64,000 nucleotides of DNA from contig CAVRAP010000001.1 in assembly GCA_963718995.1 (NCBI GenBank), forward strand, positions 1 to 64,000, written 5' to 3'. The DNA comes from UBA4744 sp963718995 (GTDB lineage Bacteria > Actinomycetota > Acidimicrobiia > Spongiisociales > UBA4744). Positions 8,207-16,803 of this stretch are shown piece by piece. The notes under the pieces were generated by a model, which was not told where the DNA came from, searched no databases, and saw nothing but the letters and a program-made list of their open reading frames with translations. Within the stretch, counting starts at the first letter, position 1. Each line of letters opens with the position of its first letter. A program made the position numbers and the translations under genes.

Positions 8207-8799
8207 TGTTCGAAGGCCCGGTTCAGCGTCTCATCGACGAGTTGTCGCGCCTGCCCGGTATCGGCCGGAAGTCGGCTCAACGTCTGGCATTCCACTTGCT
8301 CGTCGTCGAGCAGGCCGACGCCCGTCGTTTGGCGCAGGCCATCATCGACATGCGCGAGCAGGTCAAGAACTGCATCCGCTGTTTCAACGTCACCGGTACT
8401 GAGGAATGCTCGATCTGTCGCGATATGCGTCGCGATCCATCGGTGGTCTGTGTGGTCGAGAGGGCTCAGGACATCATCGTGGTCGAGAAGACCCAGGAGT
8501 TCCGGGGGCGGTACCACGTGCTCGGCGGAGCCCTGTCTCCCATCGGTGGTGTCGGTCCAAGTCAGCTTCACTTCACCGAATTGCGTGACCGCATCCCGAA
8601 CGAGGGCATCACCGAGCTGATCGTGGCTACCAACCCGACGGTGGAGGGCGACGCTACGGCAATGTACATAGCCCGTGAACTCAAGCCTCTGGGCGTGCGG
8701 GTGACCCGACTGGCCAGCGGCCTCCCGGTTGGAGGCGACCTCGATTACGCCGATGAACTCACCCTCGGCCGCGCTCTGGTCGGACGACAGGAGATGTAG
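8206..8799 (+). CDS. recR: Recombination mediator protein RecR
   Basis: A 197-residue protein acting with RecF/RecO in gap repair. It has a helix-hairpin-helix (LPGIGRKSAQRLAFHLL, residues about 15-31), a four-Cys zinc finger (CIRCFNV, ECSIC, near residues 57-72) and a Toprim domain with VERAQDIIVVEKT and the C-terminal VTRLASGLPVGGDLDYADE. The length is standard. The start overlaps the ybaB stop, showing translational coupling in the dnaX-ybaB-recR operon. Confidence 0.96.
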   Translation: MFEGPVQRLIDELSRLPGIGRKSAQRLAFHLLVVEQADARRLAQAIIDMREQVKNCIRCFNVTGTEECSICRDMRRDPSVVCVVERAQDIIVVEKTQEFRGRYHVLGGALSPIGGVGPSQLHFTELRDRIPNEGITELIVATNPTVEGDATAMYIARELKPLGVRVTRLASGLPVGGDLDYADELTLGRALVGRQEM

Positions 8800-8825
8800 A
8801 TGAGCACCGCGAAAGGCCGGTTTCG

Positions 8826-9767
8826 GTGAGTCGCCTCCAGGACTATCTGAACACGGACAAAGGTTTGCGGACGGCGCTGTGGCTGGGGAAGGTGGTGCCA
8901 CCCCGTCTTGCATCCGCTGGAATCATGGGCATCGCGAAGTTGTCGGCCCGCAGGAAGAAATCCCGCATGGTTTCCGCGGTCAAGTCCAACATGGCCGTAG
9001 TCCTCGAGACCTCAGACGAAGACCCGGCTCTCAACGCACATGTTGCCCAGGTCCTGTATCACGCAGGTATCGCCAGCTTCGAGTTCTTTCACAAGGTGGC
9101 GCACGGGCGGGAAGCCCTGGGCGAGCTTGTCTATCTGCCCCCTGAACTCCTCGAGATGTTCGAAGAGAAGGCGGCGGCCGGACGCGGCATGGTGGCCGTT
9201 TCTGCGCATCTCGGTGCCCTCGATCTCGCCGGGGTGGCGTTCACAGTTACAGATTTCCAGGTCCAGGTCATCTCCTATGCGGCGCCTCCGGCCGGTTATC
9301 GCCTCGTCAACGAACTCCGCCAAGATCACGGTCTGGTGATTACGCCCGGCTCCAAAGAGGCCCTGGCGCAAGCAACGGCGCGGCTCAACTCGGCCGGCGT
9401 CGTGTTCACCGCAGTTGATCGTCCGGTCCCTCCCGGCCGCAAGGCCACGGATGTGCAGTTCTTCGGCCGGTCGACCCGACTGTGGAACGGCTACGCAACG
9501 ATGGCGTTTGCGACGGGTGCCCTACTGTTCTTCGTGTGGGTGGAGCGCACGCCCGACGGTCGGTACGAGATTCGTTTCAACGAGCCGATCGACTGTGCCG
9601 ATCCTCCAGGTGACGTCGACCATGTCACGTCGTTGATTCTCCAACAGGCAGAGGATGCCATTCGTGCCAATCCCGATCAGTGGCTGATGTTCTTTCCGGT
9701 CTGGCCGCGGAAGGGGAGTGCCGAACCTGTCAAACTGTCCGGCCCCGGCCCGGGAGACGAGACATGA
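8826..9767 (+). CDS. Lysophospholipid/lauroyl acyltransferase family protein (PatA/HtrB-like)
   Basis: A 313-residue protein from GTG 8826. The acyltransferase motif HxxxxD is seen as SAHLGALDLAG at about residue 125, and FTAVDRP and MFFPVWP further on fit the LpxL/HtrB fold. In Actinobacteria such proteins next to a CDP-alcohol phosphotransferase usually act as phosphatidylinositol mannoside acyltransferases (PatA). That role is inferred from the neighbour, since mannosyltransferase genes are not adjacent. The downstream gene overlaps by ATGA. No strong membrane helix apart from the N-terminal hydrophobic patch. Confidence 0.8.
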   Translation: MSRLQDYLNTDKGLRTALWLGKVVPPRLASAGIMGIAKLSARRKKSRMVSAVKSNMAVVLETSDEDPALNAHVAQVLYHAGIASFEFFHKVAHGREALGELVYLPPELLEMFEEKAAAGRGMVAVSAHLGALDLAGVAFTVTDFQVQVISYAAPPAGYRLVNELRQDHGLVITPGSKEALAQATARLNSAGVVFTAVDRPVPPGRKATDVQFFGRSTRLWNGYATMAFATGALLFFVWVERTPDGRYEIRFNEPIDCADPPGDVDHVTSLILQQAEDAIRANPDQWLMFFPVWPRKGSAEPVKLSGPGPGDET

Positions 9768-10432
9768 GCGAACCGCGACCGCACGAGCGGGTCAACGACA
9801 TCCTGTTCGGTCCCCTGGAGCGTCCCGCCCTGCAATGGCTGGCCGAGCACATGCCGCGCTGGGTGACGCCGGATGTACTGACCACGATCGGCATCGTCGG
9901 CTCTTTGATGACATTTGCCGGATACTGGGCCAGTTCCTCTGCGGCTGCCTTCCTCTGGCTGGCCAGTTTCGGCCTCGTTGTCAATTGGTTCGGTGACAGC
10001 CTCGACGGAACCCTGGCCAGGTACCGGAAGATCGAAAGGCCTAAATTTGGATTCTTCATCGATCACACCATGGACGCCATCAGCGAAACACTGATCGTGT
10101 TCGGGCTGGGGTTGTCGCCCTACGTGACGTTCGAGGTCGCCGCCGTTGCTCTCATCGGGTACTTGCTGATGTCCGTGCTCGTGTATGTGCGAACATACGT
10201 CACCGGAGAGTTCCGCATCTCGTACGGGCGCTTCGGTCCGACCGAAGTGCGGATGATCATCATCATCTTCAACGCCGTGCTCTTCTTCGTTGGTGTTCGT
10301 GAAGTGTCGCTGTGGTTCGGCGATGTCAGCATCTACGATTTCGCCATCGGCGGTCTCGGGGTGGCGCTGATCACCGTGTTCCTGGTTTCAACCACTCTGG
10401 AAGCGAAGCAACTGGCGAAGACGGGAGAATGA
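9764..10432 (+). CDS. CDP-alcohol phosphatidyltransferase family protein
   Basis: A 222-residue membrane enzyme from ATG 9764, overlapping the previous stop. The family signature is clear (DSLDGTLARYR, then GFFIDHTMD), with the D-x-x-D-G-x-x-A-R start and the two C-terminal Asp residues that hold the metals. Several hydrophobic helices follow (VAAVALIGYLLMSVLVYV, IIIIFNAVLFFVGV). It joins a CDP-activated lipid to an alcohol head group; phosphatidylinositol-phosphate synthase or phosphatidylglycerophosphate synthase are both possible. Pairing with the acyltransferase suggests lipid or glycolipid assembly at the membrane. Confidence 0.88.
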   Translation: MSEPRPHERVNDILFGPLERPALQWLAEHMPRWVTPDVLTTIGIVGSLMTFAGYWASSSAAAFLWLASFGLVVNWFGDSLDGTLARYRKIERPKFGFFIDHTMDAISETLIVFGLGLSPYVTFEVAAVALIGYLLMSVLVYVRTYVTGEFRISYGRFGPTEVRMIIIIFNAVLFFVGVREVSLWFGDVSIYDFAIGGLGVALITVFLVSTTLEAKQLAKTGE

Positions 10433-10454
10433 CCCGCCCAACTGGGGAGTGCTC

Positions 10455-11582
10455 ATGCTGAAAGTCGAAAAGGTGGACATCGGGCGTCGCTCACAAGTGC
10501 GGCGATTTGTCGACATCGCCTACCGCCTCTATGCCGACTACCCCAATTGGGTCCCACCGATTCGCCTCGACATGAAGGCGATGCTCAACCCGCGCAAACA
10601 TCCTTTCTATGAGCACTCCAAGGCCGATTTCTTCATTGCGGTGCGGGATGGCCACGACGTCGGCCGGATCGCCGCTCTCGAGAACACGCGATACAACGAG
10701 TACCACAAGACTCGCGAGGGTCAGTTCTACCTCTTCGAGTGCGTGGACGATCCGGAAGCCGCGCAGCATCTGTTCGATTCAGCGTTCGGATGGGCCTCGA
10801 AGCGCGGGCTGACCGCCGTTGTAGGACCCAAAGGATTCGGCCCCTTCGATGCCTACGGCTTTCTGGAGAAAGGCTTTGAGCATCGTCAGACCATGACCAT
10901 GCTTGCCTACAACCCGCCCTACTACATCGATATGGCCGAACGGGCAGGGTTCAAGAAGGAAGTCGACTTCATCACTCACATGATCGACGGCTCGACGTTC
11001 GAGTTGGACCCGCGGATCAAGAAGGTGGCGGCCCGCACCCAGGAGCAGAGCGGTTTGACCATCAAGGGATTCTCCACCAAGAAGGAAATCAAGGAGTGGG
11101 CCGAACGGATTGCCCGCGCCTACAACAACTCGTTCGTGGAGAATTGGGAGTACGTACCCCTCACCGACGCCGAAGTGGATTTCGTGGTTGCCAATATCAT
11201 GACTGTGGTCAGGCCGGACCTGATCAAACTGATCACCCAGGGAGAGCGGATCGTCGGCTTCCTCCTTGCCTTTCCGGATCTATCCGGTGGGATGCAAAAG
11301 GCCCGGGGACGGCTCCTCCCGTTCGGAATCGTGCATCTGCTGAGGGCCATGCGTACGAAAGATCATGTCGTGGCCAATGGGATCGGGATTCTGCCTGAGT
11401 TCCAAAAGCGGGGCGGCAATGCCTTCCTCTATTCGGAGATCGTCAAGACCTTCAAGGCGGTCGGGTTCAACCACTACGAAGTCACGCAGATCGCCGAGTC
11501 GGCCGTCAAGATGCGCAGCGACCTGGTCAAGATCGGCGGCGTTCCCCACAAGAACCACCGGGTGTACAGAAAGAAGCTGTAA
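10455..11582 (+). CDS. GNAT-fold acetyltransferase-like protein, 375 residues
   Basis: A cytoplasmic protein with an N-terminal part (DYPNWVPPIRLDMKAMLNP, FFIAVRDGHDVGRIAALEN) and a C-terminal part (IVGFLLAFPDLSG, GILPEFQKRGGNAFLYSEIV) that both recall GNAT N-acyltransferase folds; the second contains a Q-K-R-G-G-N-type acetyl-CoA loop. The start was chosen at ATG 10455 because GGGGAG lies just upstream; a GTG at 10449 is also open. It lies 22 bases after the CDP-alcohol gene on the same strand, so it may share the transcript. Related proteins are widespread but without a defined substrate. Confidence 0.7.
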   Translation: MLKVEKVDIGRRSQVRRFVDIAYRLYADYPNWVPPIRLDMKAMLNPRKHPFYEHSKADFFIAVRDGHDVGRIAALENTRYNEYHKTREGQFYLFECVDDPEAAQHLFDSAFGWASKRGLTAVVGPKGFGPFDAYGFLEKGFEHRQTMTMLAYNPPYYIDMAERAGFKKEVDFITHMIDGSTFELDPRIKKVAARTQEQSGLTIKGFSTKKEIKEWAERIARAYNNSFVENWEYVPLTDAEVDFVVANIMTVVRPDLIKLITQGERIVGFLLAFPDLSGGMQKARGRLLPFGIVHLLRAMRTKDHVVANGIGILPEFQKRGGNAFLYSEIVKTFKAVGFNHYEVTQIAESAVKMRSDLVKIGGVPHKNHRVYRKKL

Positions 11583-11600
11583 GCGAAGCGAAGCTTCGCG

Positions 11601-11672
11601 TCTCCCCCCTTGAGGCGCAGGCGCAGCCGGAGCCGGGAGGGGGGAGTACCGCCGAAGGCGGGGAGGGGGGCC
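11601..11672. repeat. Dispersed C-tract/G-tract intergenic repeat, copy 1
   Basis: Pattern: CTCCCCCCTT, a GC-rich inner part, GGGAGGGGGGAG, a short hairpin (CCGCCGAAGGCGG) and GGGAGGGGGG. Related copies with the same order lie at 14081-14170 (inverse orientation) and 19120-19206. The C and G tracts can pair to a long hairpin. Confidence 0.6.
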
Positions 11673-11713
11673 CGTTCCAACAACGTGACTCTCGTTGCCC
11701 GACTGGCTCGCTT

Positions 11714-11793
11714 TCAGTCTTCAGTCAGGTGGTAGACACTGACAACTGACAACTGACAACTGACAACTGATAACTGATAACTGATGACTGATT
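11714..11793. repeat. Inverted heptamer arrays reaching into the start of the next gene
   Basis: Left arm TCAGTCT, TCAGTCA; a 10-base spacer; then eight tandem units ACTGACA (x4), ACTGATA (x2), ACTGATG, ACTGATT. The arms are inverted relative to each other and can fold back. The ATG of the following gene (11784) lies in the seventh unit, so the array forms its translation start. Confidence 0.88.
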
Positions 11794-12905
11794 TCCGCAT
11801 CCTTCTTGTAGAGCCGTACTTCGGGGGGTCGCACGCCGCCTGGGCCGAGGGCTACGCCCGGGCGAGCGGTCATGATGTGGACCTTCTCACCCTTCCGGCC
11901 CGCTTCTGGAAGTGGCGGATGCGCGGTGGGGCTTTGACGCTGGCCGGCCCGGCCCGGGAACTCATCGCCGAGCGGGGTAGACCCGACATCCTGCTGGCTT
12001 CGGACATGCTCGACCTTCCTACGTTTCTCAGCCTGACCCGCGACGTGCTCGGATCGCCCGCAGTCGCGCTCTATATGCATGAGAATCAGATCACTTACCC
12101 GCCGCAACCGGGCGCATTTGTTGACCACTCATACGGATTTACGAACTGGTTGAGCGCGGCAACCGCCGACCTGGTGCTATTTAATTCAGATTTTCATTTC
12201 GCGGAGTTTTACTCGGCGCTCCCCGGATTTCTGGCGGGTCTACCGGATTTCACTCACGTCGAATCGATTGCCGCGGTCCGGGATCGGTCGGAGGTTCTAC
12301 CGGTGGGGATAGATCTGGAGCGCCTGGTCGAACGGCCCCAATCTGGTGGTCCGCCGGTGGTCTTGTGGAATCAGCGGTGGGAGTACGACAAGAACCCGGC
12401 AGCGTTCTTTCGAGCGCTCTACCAAGTTATGGACGATGATCTCGACTTTGAGGTGATCCTGGCGGGCGAGAATTTCCGAAACGTCCCCGCCGAGTTCATC
12501 GAGGCAGAGCAGCGGCTGGGAAAAAGGCTCCTCTACCAGGGGTTTTTGCCTTCCGAGGGATATGTTGAGGCGCTCTCCCGAGCCGATGTGGTGGTCAGCA
12601 CGGCCCTCCATGAGTTCTTTGGTATTGCCGTTGTTGAGGCGATTGCGGCTGGAGCGTTTCCGATCCTGCCCAACCGGCTTTCCTACCCGGAGTTGATTCC
12701 GAGTGCCTACCACCAGACCTGCCTGTACGACGATGACCATGCCTTGGCCGTCCAGCTTCGGTGGGCGCTCACCCACCGTTCCGAGGTCCGGTTGGCGACG
12801 GCGGAACTCGTCCCGACAATGTCGAAGTTCGGGTGGGAGACCCTCGGGGCCGTCTACGACACCCGCCTGGCCGAGTTGGTGGATACCGTCGGGACCGGTC
12901 GCTGA
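11784..12905 (+). CDS. tRNA-queuosine alpha-mannosyltransferase-like glycosyltransferase (DUF3524 family)
   Basis: A 373-residue GT-B-type glycosyltransferase. The N terminus (ILLVEPYFGGSHAAWAEG, LLTLPARFWKWRMRGGA) is the hallmark of the DUF3524 family, whose animal member (GTDC1/QTMAN) adds mannose to queuosine in tRNA-Asp. The middle (VLWNQRWEYDKNPAAFFRAL) and the C-terminal donor site (STALHEFFGIAVVEAIAAGAFPILPNRLSYPELIP) are also well kept. The bacterial role is inferred. The ATG and first codons (M-T-D) are written by a heptamer array, leaving no normal ribosome binding site, which may affect expression. No queuosine synthesis genes are in the window. Confidence 0.85.
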   Translation: MTDFRILLVEPYFGGSHAAWAEGYARASGHDVDLLTLPARFWKWRMRGGALTLAGPARELIAERGRPDILLASDMLDLPTFLSLTRDVLGSPAVALYMHENQITYPPQPGAFVDHSYGFTNWLSAATADLVLFNSDFHFAEFYSALPGFLAGLPDFTHVESIAAVRDRSEVLPVGIDLERLVERPQSGGPPVVLWNQRWEYDKNPAAFFRALYQVMDDDLDFEVILAGENFRNVPAEFIEAEQRLGKRLLYQGFLPSEGYVEALSRADVVVSTALHEFFGIAVVEAIAAGAFPILPNRLSYPELIPSAYHQTCLYDDDHALAVQLRWALTHRSEVRLATAELVPTMSKFGWETLGAVYDTRLAELVDTVGTGR

Positions 12906-12981
12906 CCACGAAGATCCTCGAAAAACCTAAGTAAACCTTGTAGTTTTCATCAGACACCGCGTTACTGCGGTACCCACGCGA

Positions 12982-12998
12982 GGCCGGAAATGCCGGCC
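12982..12998. promoter_or_regulatory. Hairpin in the HU gene leader
   Basis: Inverted repeat GGCCGG-AAATG-CCGGCC just upstream of the ribosome binding site (AGGGGAGG, about 13008) of the HU gene. A second small one (CCGC...GCGG) lies about 20 bases before it. It may be an mRNA structure that affects HU translation. Confidence 0.35.
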
Positions 12999-13019
12999 GC
13001 AACGATGAGGGGAGGCGGA

Positions 13020-13313
13020 GTGAACAAAACCGAGATGGCGGAGAAGCTGGCGAAGAAGACAGATCTGTCCAAGGCGAAGGCCTCGGAAGTGATTGATGCG
13101 ATCTTCAGCAGCGACTCTGGCAAAGGCATTATCGCCGTCGAGCTCGATGCCGACCGCGAAGTTCGTGTCTCAGGCTTTGGCACGTTTTACACCAGTCGGA
13201 GCAAGGCCCGTATCGGCCGGAACCCGGCCACCGGTGCAGCGATTCAGATCGCAGCGAAGAAGCACGCGAAGTTCCGTCCGGCCAAAGGCCTGAAGGACCG
13301 CGTCGCCGAGTAG
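13020..13313 (+). CDS. HU family DNA-binding protein
   Basis: A 97-residue histone-like protein from GTG 13020, chosen because AGGGGAGG precedes it by a good distance; an in-frame ATG at 12990 would add ten non-conserved residues. The HU pattern is present: NKTEMAEKLAKKTDLSKAKASEVIDAIF, the GFGTFYTSRSKARIGRNPATGAAIQI arm and KKHAKFRPAKGLKDRV. Compared with mycobacterial HupB it lacks a long basic tail. It bends and compacts DNA as a dimer. It is a single-gene unit with a hairpin after it. Confidence 0.93.
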   Translation: MNKTEMAEKLAKKTDLSKAKASEVIDAIFSSDSGKGIIAVELDADREVRVSGFGTFYTSRSKARIGRNPATGAAIQIAAKKHAKFRPAKGLKDRVAE

Positions 13314-13338
13314 GTAACCGACAACCACCATTTCCGGG

Positions 13339-13362
13339 GCGGCCTGGTCGATACCGGGCCGC
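13339..13362 (+). terminator. Terminator-like hairpin after the HU gene
   Basis: GCGGCC, a 12-base loop, then GGCCGC, followed by TCATTGG. GC-rich stem 25 bases after the HU stop; no clear T-run. Confidence 0.45.
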
Positions 13363-13365
13363 TCA

Positions 13366-14055
13366 TTGGATCTGGTGCCTAGTGTCCCGACGGTGCTTCA
13401 TATCGTCTGGGACTGGAATGGAACTCTGCTCAACGACCTCGCGGTTGTTGTGGCAGCCGTTAACGATACGTTGGCGACCGTAGGTCGCCGACCGATCACC
13501 ATTGAGGAGTACGGGGCGCACTACACGCGCCCCGTACTCCTTTTCTATGAGCGCCTTCTGGGGCGGGCCGTAGAGGCGTCGGAGTGGCTGGGATTTGATG
13601 CGGCATTCCACGACTCCTACCGCCGGCGGGCTGCCACGGCCACCCTGGCCCCGGACGCACGGGAGGCGATGTCGAAGGCTCGCCGGGCAGGACTGAGCCA
13701 ATCCCTGCTGTCGATGTACTGGCACGACGAGCTGGTTCCCGAGGTCGGCCGTTTTGGTCTTGATGAATTCCTGGTTCGCGTCGACGGGCTGCGCGGAACG
13801 CCGGGGGATCGCAAACAGGAGTACCTCGAGGAGCACCTCCTGGCCGTGGACGGCGATCTATCCACGGACATTGACCCCGGTGACGTGCTCGTCATCGGAG
13901 ATGCGCTGGACGACGCCGACGCAGCCGAAGCCCTCGGCCTCAACTGTGTTCTATACGACGGCGGGGCACATCCGGCTGCCCAGCTCAGGGCCGCCGGAGT
14001 CCCTGTGGTGAGCTCCCTGGTAGAAGCCCTGAGGGTCGGGGGAGCAATCGATTGA
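13366..14055 (+). CDS. HAD family hydrolase
   Basis: A protein of up to 229 residues. The N-terminal motif is VWDWNGTLLNDL, the D-W-N-G-T-L variant in which the second catalytic Asp is Asn, common in one HAD subgroup related to phosphoglycolate phosphatase. SMYWHDELVP and the C-terminal VLVIGDALDDADAAEALGLNCVLYDGG (motif IV with two Asp) support the fold. The track start is a TTG at 13366; GTG at 13393 (VLHIVWDWNG) may be the true one. Substrate unknown. It lies alone between HU and the convergent glpX. Confidence 0.82.
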   Translation: MDLVPSVPTVLHIVWDWNGTLLNDLAVVVAAVNDTLATVGRRPITIEEYGAHYTRPVLLFYERLLGRAVEASEWLGFDAAFHDSYRRRAATATLAPDAREAMSKARRAGLSQSLLSMYWHDELVPEVGRFGLDEFLVRVDGLRGTPGDRKQEYLEEHLLAVDGDLSTDIDPGDVLVIGDALDDADAAEALGLNCVLYDGGAHPAAQLRAAGVPVVSSLVEALRVGGAID

Positions 14056-14080
14056 ACCCCGGGTGGACGCCGGGGGCTCT

Positions 14081-14170
14081 GGTGGTGAGCACCTTCCCCC
14101 TCCGTCGACCCCCACTCGGGCTCGACACCTCCCCCCAACCGACTCGCTCCGCTCGCCAGGGGGGAGGTTT
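14081..14170. repeat. Dispersed C-tract/G-tract intergenic repeat, copy 2 (inverse orientation)
   Basis: On the minus strand it reads CCTCCCCCCTGGCGAGCGG, GTCGGTTGGGGGGAGGTGTC, GAGCCC, GACGGAGGGGG, closely matching the plus-strand copy at 19120-19206. It directly abuts the glpX stop, between convergent genes. Confidence 0.75.
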
Positions 14171-15157
14171 CTATCCGTACTCGACGGCGCTGAGCGCTTT
14201 GAGCTTGCGGAGGTCGTGGTGGGTGTCGACGAACCTGATCGAACCGGTTCGGGAGCGCATGACCACCGAATGAGTGCGGGCCCCGTTTGCGTAATAGTCG
14301 ACGCCGTCGAGGAACTCGCCGTCGGTGACCCCGGTCGCAGCAAAGAACACGTTGTCGGAATCGACCAGATCCCGGGTGGTGAGAATCTGGTTGAGGTCCA
14401 GGTCGTTCTCGAGTGCGTATTCACGCTCGCTTTCGTCCCGCGGCCAGAGCTTGCACTGCATCTCTCCGCCCATGCACAGCAGAGCCGATGCGGCGATGAC
14501 GGCCTCGGGGGAACCGCCGATGCCGAGCAGGATGTCGATGCCGGTTTCCTCCCTGACGGTGGAAATAGCTCCCGAAACGTCGCCGTCTCGAATCAGCCGG
14601 ATGCGCGCTCCAGCTTCCCGGACGGCCTGGATGTAACCGTGATTACGGGGACGGTCGAGAATGATTGCGGTGAGATCGTTGAGATCCTTCCCCAATGCCT
14701 TGGCGACCCTCGTCAGGTTGCGTTCGACGGGGGCTTCGAGGTCGACCATGCCGGCGGCTTCGGGTCCGACCGCGATCTTGTCCATGTAGACCAGGCTGCC
14801 GGGGGCATACATGGAACCGCGCTCGGCCATGCCGATGACGGCGAGGGCACCCGGCATACCATCCGCCGTGAGGGTGGTTCCATCTACGGGGTCGACGGCC
14901 ACGTCGACGGCCATACCCATGCCGTTCCCGACGTGTTCTCCGTTGTACAACATGGGGGCTTCGTCCTTTTCCCCCTCGCCGATGACAATGATCCCGTCCA
15001 TGTCGACAGTAGCCATGATGGCTCGCATGCCATCAACGGCCGCCTGGTCGACGGCCTCTTTGTCTCCCCGGCCTTGCCAACGGGCGGCAGCCATGGCGGC
15101 CGCCTCGGTGACACGCACGAGCTCCAATGCAAGATTGCGTTCCGGTACTTCAGCCAT
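14171..15157 (-). CDS. glpX: Class II fructose-1,6-bisphosphatase
   Basis: A 328-residue gluconeogenic enzyme that converts fructose 1,6-bisphosphate to fructose 6-phosphate. Signatures are VIGEGEKDEAPMLYNGE, DPVDGTTLTADGMPGALAVIGM (metal and phosphate site), and GIGGSPEAVIAASALLCMGGEMQ, all typical of GlpX, the main FBPase of Actinobacteria. Length is standard. Its ATG directly follows the stop of the upstream thiolase, so the two are one leftward transcript. Confidence 0.95.
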   Translation of the reverse strand: MAEVPERNLALELVRVTEAAAMAAARWQGRGDKEAVDQAAVDGMRAIMATVDMDGIIVIGEGEKDEAPMLYNGEHVGNGMGMAVDVAVDPVDGTTLTADGMPGALAVIGMAERGSMYAPGSLVYMDKIAVGPEAAGMVDLEAPVERNLTRVAKALGKDLNDLTAIILDRPRNHGYIQAVREAGARIRLIRDGDVSGAISTVREETGIDILLGIGGSPEAVIAASALLCMGGEMQCKLWPRDESEREYALENDLDLNQILTTRDLVDSDNVFFAATGVTDGEFLDGVDYYANGARTHSVVMRSRTGSIRFVDTHHDLRKLKALSAVEYG

Positions 15158-16339
15158 TCAGCCCTCCACTCTTATGATCAACGCGTCTCCTTGACCTCCG
15201 CCTCCGCACAAGGAAGCGCCCCCGATGCCCCCTCCGCGACGCCTCAGCTCGTTGACCAGCGTAACGACGAGTCGAGCTCCGGTGGCTCCGATCGGATGAC
15301 CGAGGGCTACTGCGCCCCCGTTGACGTTGACCCGGTCGTGGTCCAGGTTGAGCATGTGCGCCGACCACAACGCCACCGACGCGAACGCCTCGTTGATTTC
15401 CACGAGGTCGAGATCCCCGGCCGACATTCCCGCCTTCTTGAGGGCTACCGCAAGCGCCTCAGCGGGGCGTTCCTGCAAGGTGGCGTCTGGACCTGCAACC
15501 TGCCCGTAGGCGATGATCTCCGCCAGGATGGGGAAATCGGCCGCCTCGGCGGCGGCTCGATCGGCCACGATAACGGCGGCGGCCCCATCGGAGATCTGGG
15601 AGGCGTTGGCAGCCGTGGTGGTTCCTTCCGGTGTGAAGGCGGGTCGCAGCTTGCTCAGGCTCTCCACCGTCGTATCCGGCCGGATTCCCTCATCGAGTTC
15701 AATCGTGACGGGGTCGCCTTTGCGTTGCGGCACCTGCACCGTGACGATTTCGTCCCCGAAAACGCCTGCCTCAACCGCCTGCATGGCCCGTCGGTGGCTT
15801 TCTGCTGCCCACTCGTCCTGCTGTTCGCGGGATATGCCCAGCTGAGCGTTCTTCAAGTCGGAGGACTCGCCCATTGCGCAATGATCGAACGAGCACCACA
15901 GGCCGTCGTGCATCATGACGTCGATCAATTGCGTGTCGCCCATCCGCGCTCCCCAACGAGTGTTGGGGGACAGGTACGGGGCGTTGCTCATGCTCTCCAT
16001 GCCCCCGGCCACGACAAAGGACGCTTCGCCGAGGCGCACGGAGCGGTCTGCCATGGCGATGGCAGTCAGGCCGGACAGGCAGACCTTGTTGACCGTCGTC
16101 GCCGGTACCGTCATCGGCACTCCCGCTCGTACGGCTGCCTGGCGAGCGGTGATTTGTCCTGCTCCCGCCTGGAGTACTTGCCCGAAAATGATCTCATCAA
16201 CCCGGGCAGCGTCGAGCTGGGATCGATGCAATGCACCCTTGATAGCGACGCTTCCTAGTTCCACAGCAGGTAGCGAGGCCAGGCCTCCTCCGAACTTTCC
16301 GAGCGGCGTTCTGGCGATTCCGGTGATTACGGCACCCAT
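15158..16339 (-). CDS. Acetyl-CoA C-acetyltransferase (thiolase)
   Basis: A 393-residue thiolase from ATG 16339 (MGAVITGIARTPLGKFGG, with GGGAG upstream); an ORF start at 16372 adds eleven unlikely residues. Active sites are visible: the nucleophilic Cys in TTVNKVCLSG (about residue 87), NVNGGAVALGHPIGATGARL with the catalytic His, and SLCGGGGQGDALI with the second Cys. It condenses or cleaves acetoacetyl-CoA-type substrates in fatty acid or branched-chain catabolism. It lies back to back with methylmalonyl-CoA epimerase, which fits a propionyl-CoA/acyl-CoA locus. Confidence 0.93.
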   Translation of the reverse strand: MGAVITGIARTPLGKFGGGLASLPAVELGSVAIKGALHRSQLDAARVDEIIFGQVLQAGAGQITARQAAVRAGVPMTVPATTVNKVCLSGLTAIAMADRSVRLGEASFVVAGGMESMSNAPYLSPNTRWGARMGDTQLIDVMMHDGLWCSFDHCAMGESSDLKNAQLGISREQQDEWAAESHRRAMQAVEAGVFGDEIVTVQVPQRKGDPVTIELDEGIRPDTTVESLSKLRPAFTPEGTTTAANASQISDGAAAVIVADRAAAEAADFPILAEIIAYGQVAGPDATLQERPAEALAVALKKAGMSAGDLDLVEINEAFASVALWSAHMLNLDHDRVNVNGGAVALGHPIGATGARLVVTLVNELRRRGGGIGGASLCGGGGQGDALIIRVEG

Positions 16340-16398
16340 ACCTGACTCCCTTTTTCTCTGGAGACTACCCATTGAGCCGACCCGGGTAGCCTGCTCCC

Positions 16399-16803
16399 AT
16401 GAGGTTGGTCAATATCGATCATGTCGCCATCGCCGTTCACGATCTCGACGCTGCCCTGGCCGAATACGAGCGGCAGTACCACGTGCAGGCCGAATACCGC
16501 GAAGTCGTGGAAGAACAAGGGGTTGAGGAGGCCATGATTCCCATCGGCGCCTCCAACGTGCAGTTGTTGTGTCCGCTCGGCCCGGACACCCCGGTGGGTC
16601 GCTTTCTGGCCAAGCACGGCGAAGGACTTCACCACATCGCCTTTGCAGTCCCATCAATCGACAATGCCCTCGAGCACCTCGCCGACGAAGAGGTCGAGCT
16701 GATCGATGCCCACCCGCGCCTCGGGGGTGGAGGGCACCGTATCGCCTTCGTGCACCCGCGCGCGCTGGCCGGTACCCTGATTGAACTGGTGGAACTGCAA
16801 TGA
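16399..16803 (+). CDS. mce: Methylmalonyl-CoA epimerase
   Basis: A 134-residue glyoxalase-fold (VOC) protein. The conserved parts are IDHVAIAVHDLDAAL, EGLHHIAFAVPSIDNAL with the metal-binding His, and the GGGGHRIAFVHP and LIELVEL end with the last metal-binding Glu. It inverts the C2 centre of methylmalonyl-CoA between carboxylase and mutase steps in propionyl-CoA metabolism. The next small gene overlaps its stop by ATGA. Confidence 0.9.
   Translation: MRLVNIDHVAIAVHDLDAALAEYERQYHVQAEYREVVEEQGVEEAMIPIGASNVQLLCPLGPDTPVGRFLAKHGEGLHHIAFAVPSIDNALEHLADEEVELIDAHPRLGGGGHRIAFVHPRALAGTLIELVELQ

Noticed and set aside
14063..16258. 731-codon plus-strand ORF
   Set aside because: It is the antisense shadow of glpX and the thiolase, both with clear motifs on the minus strand.
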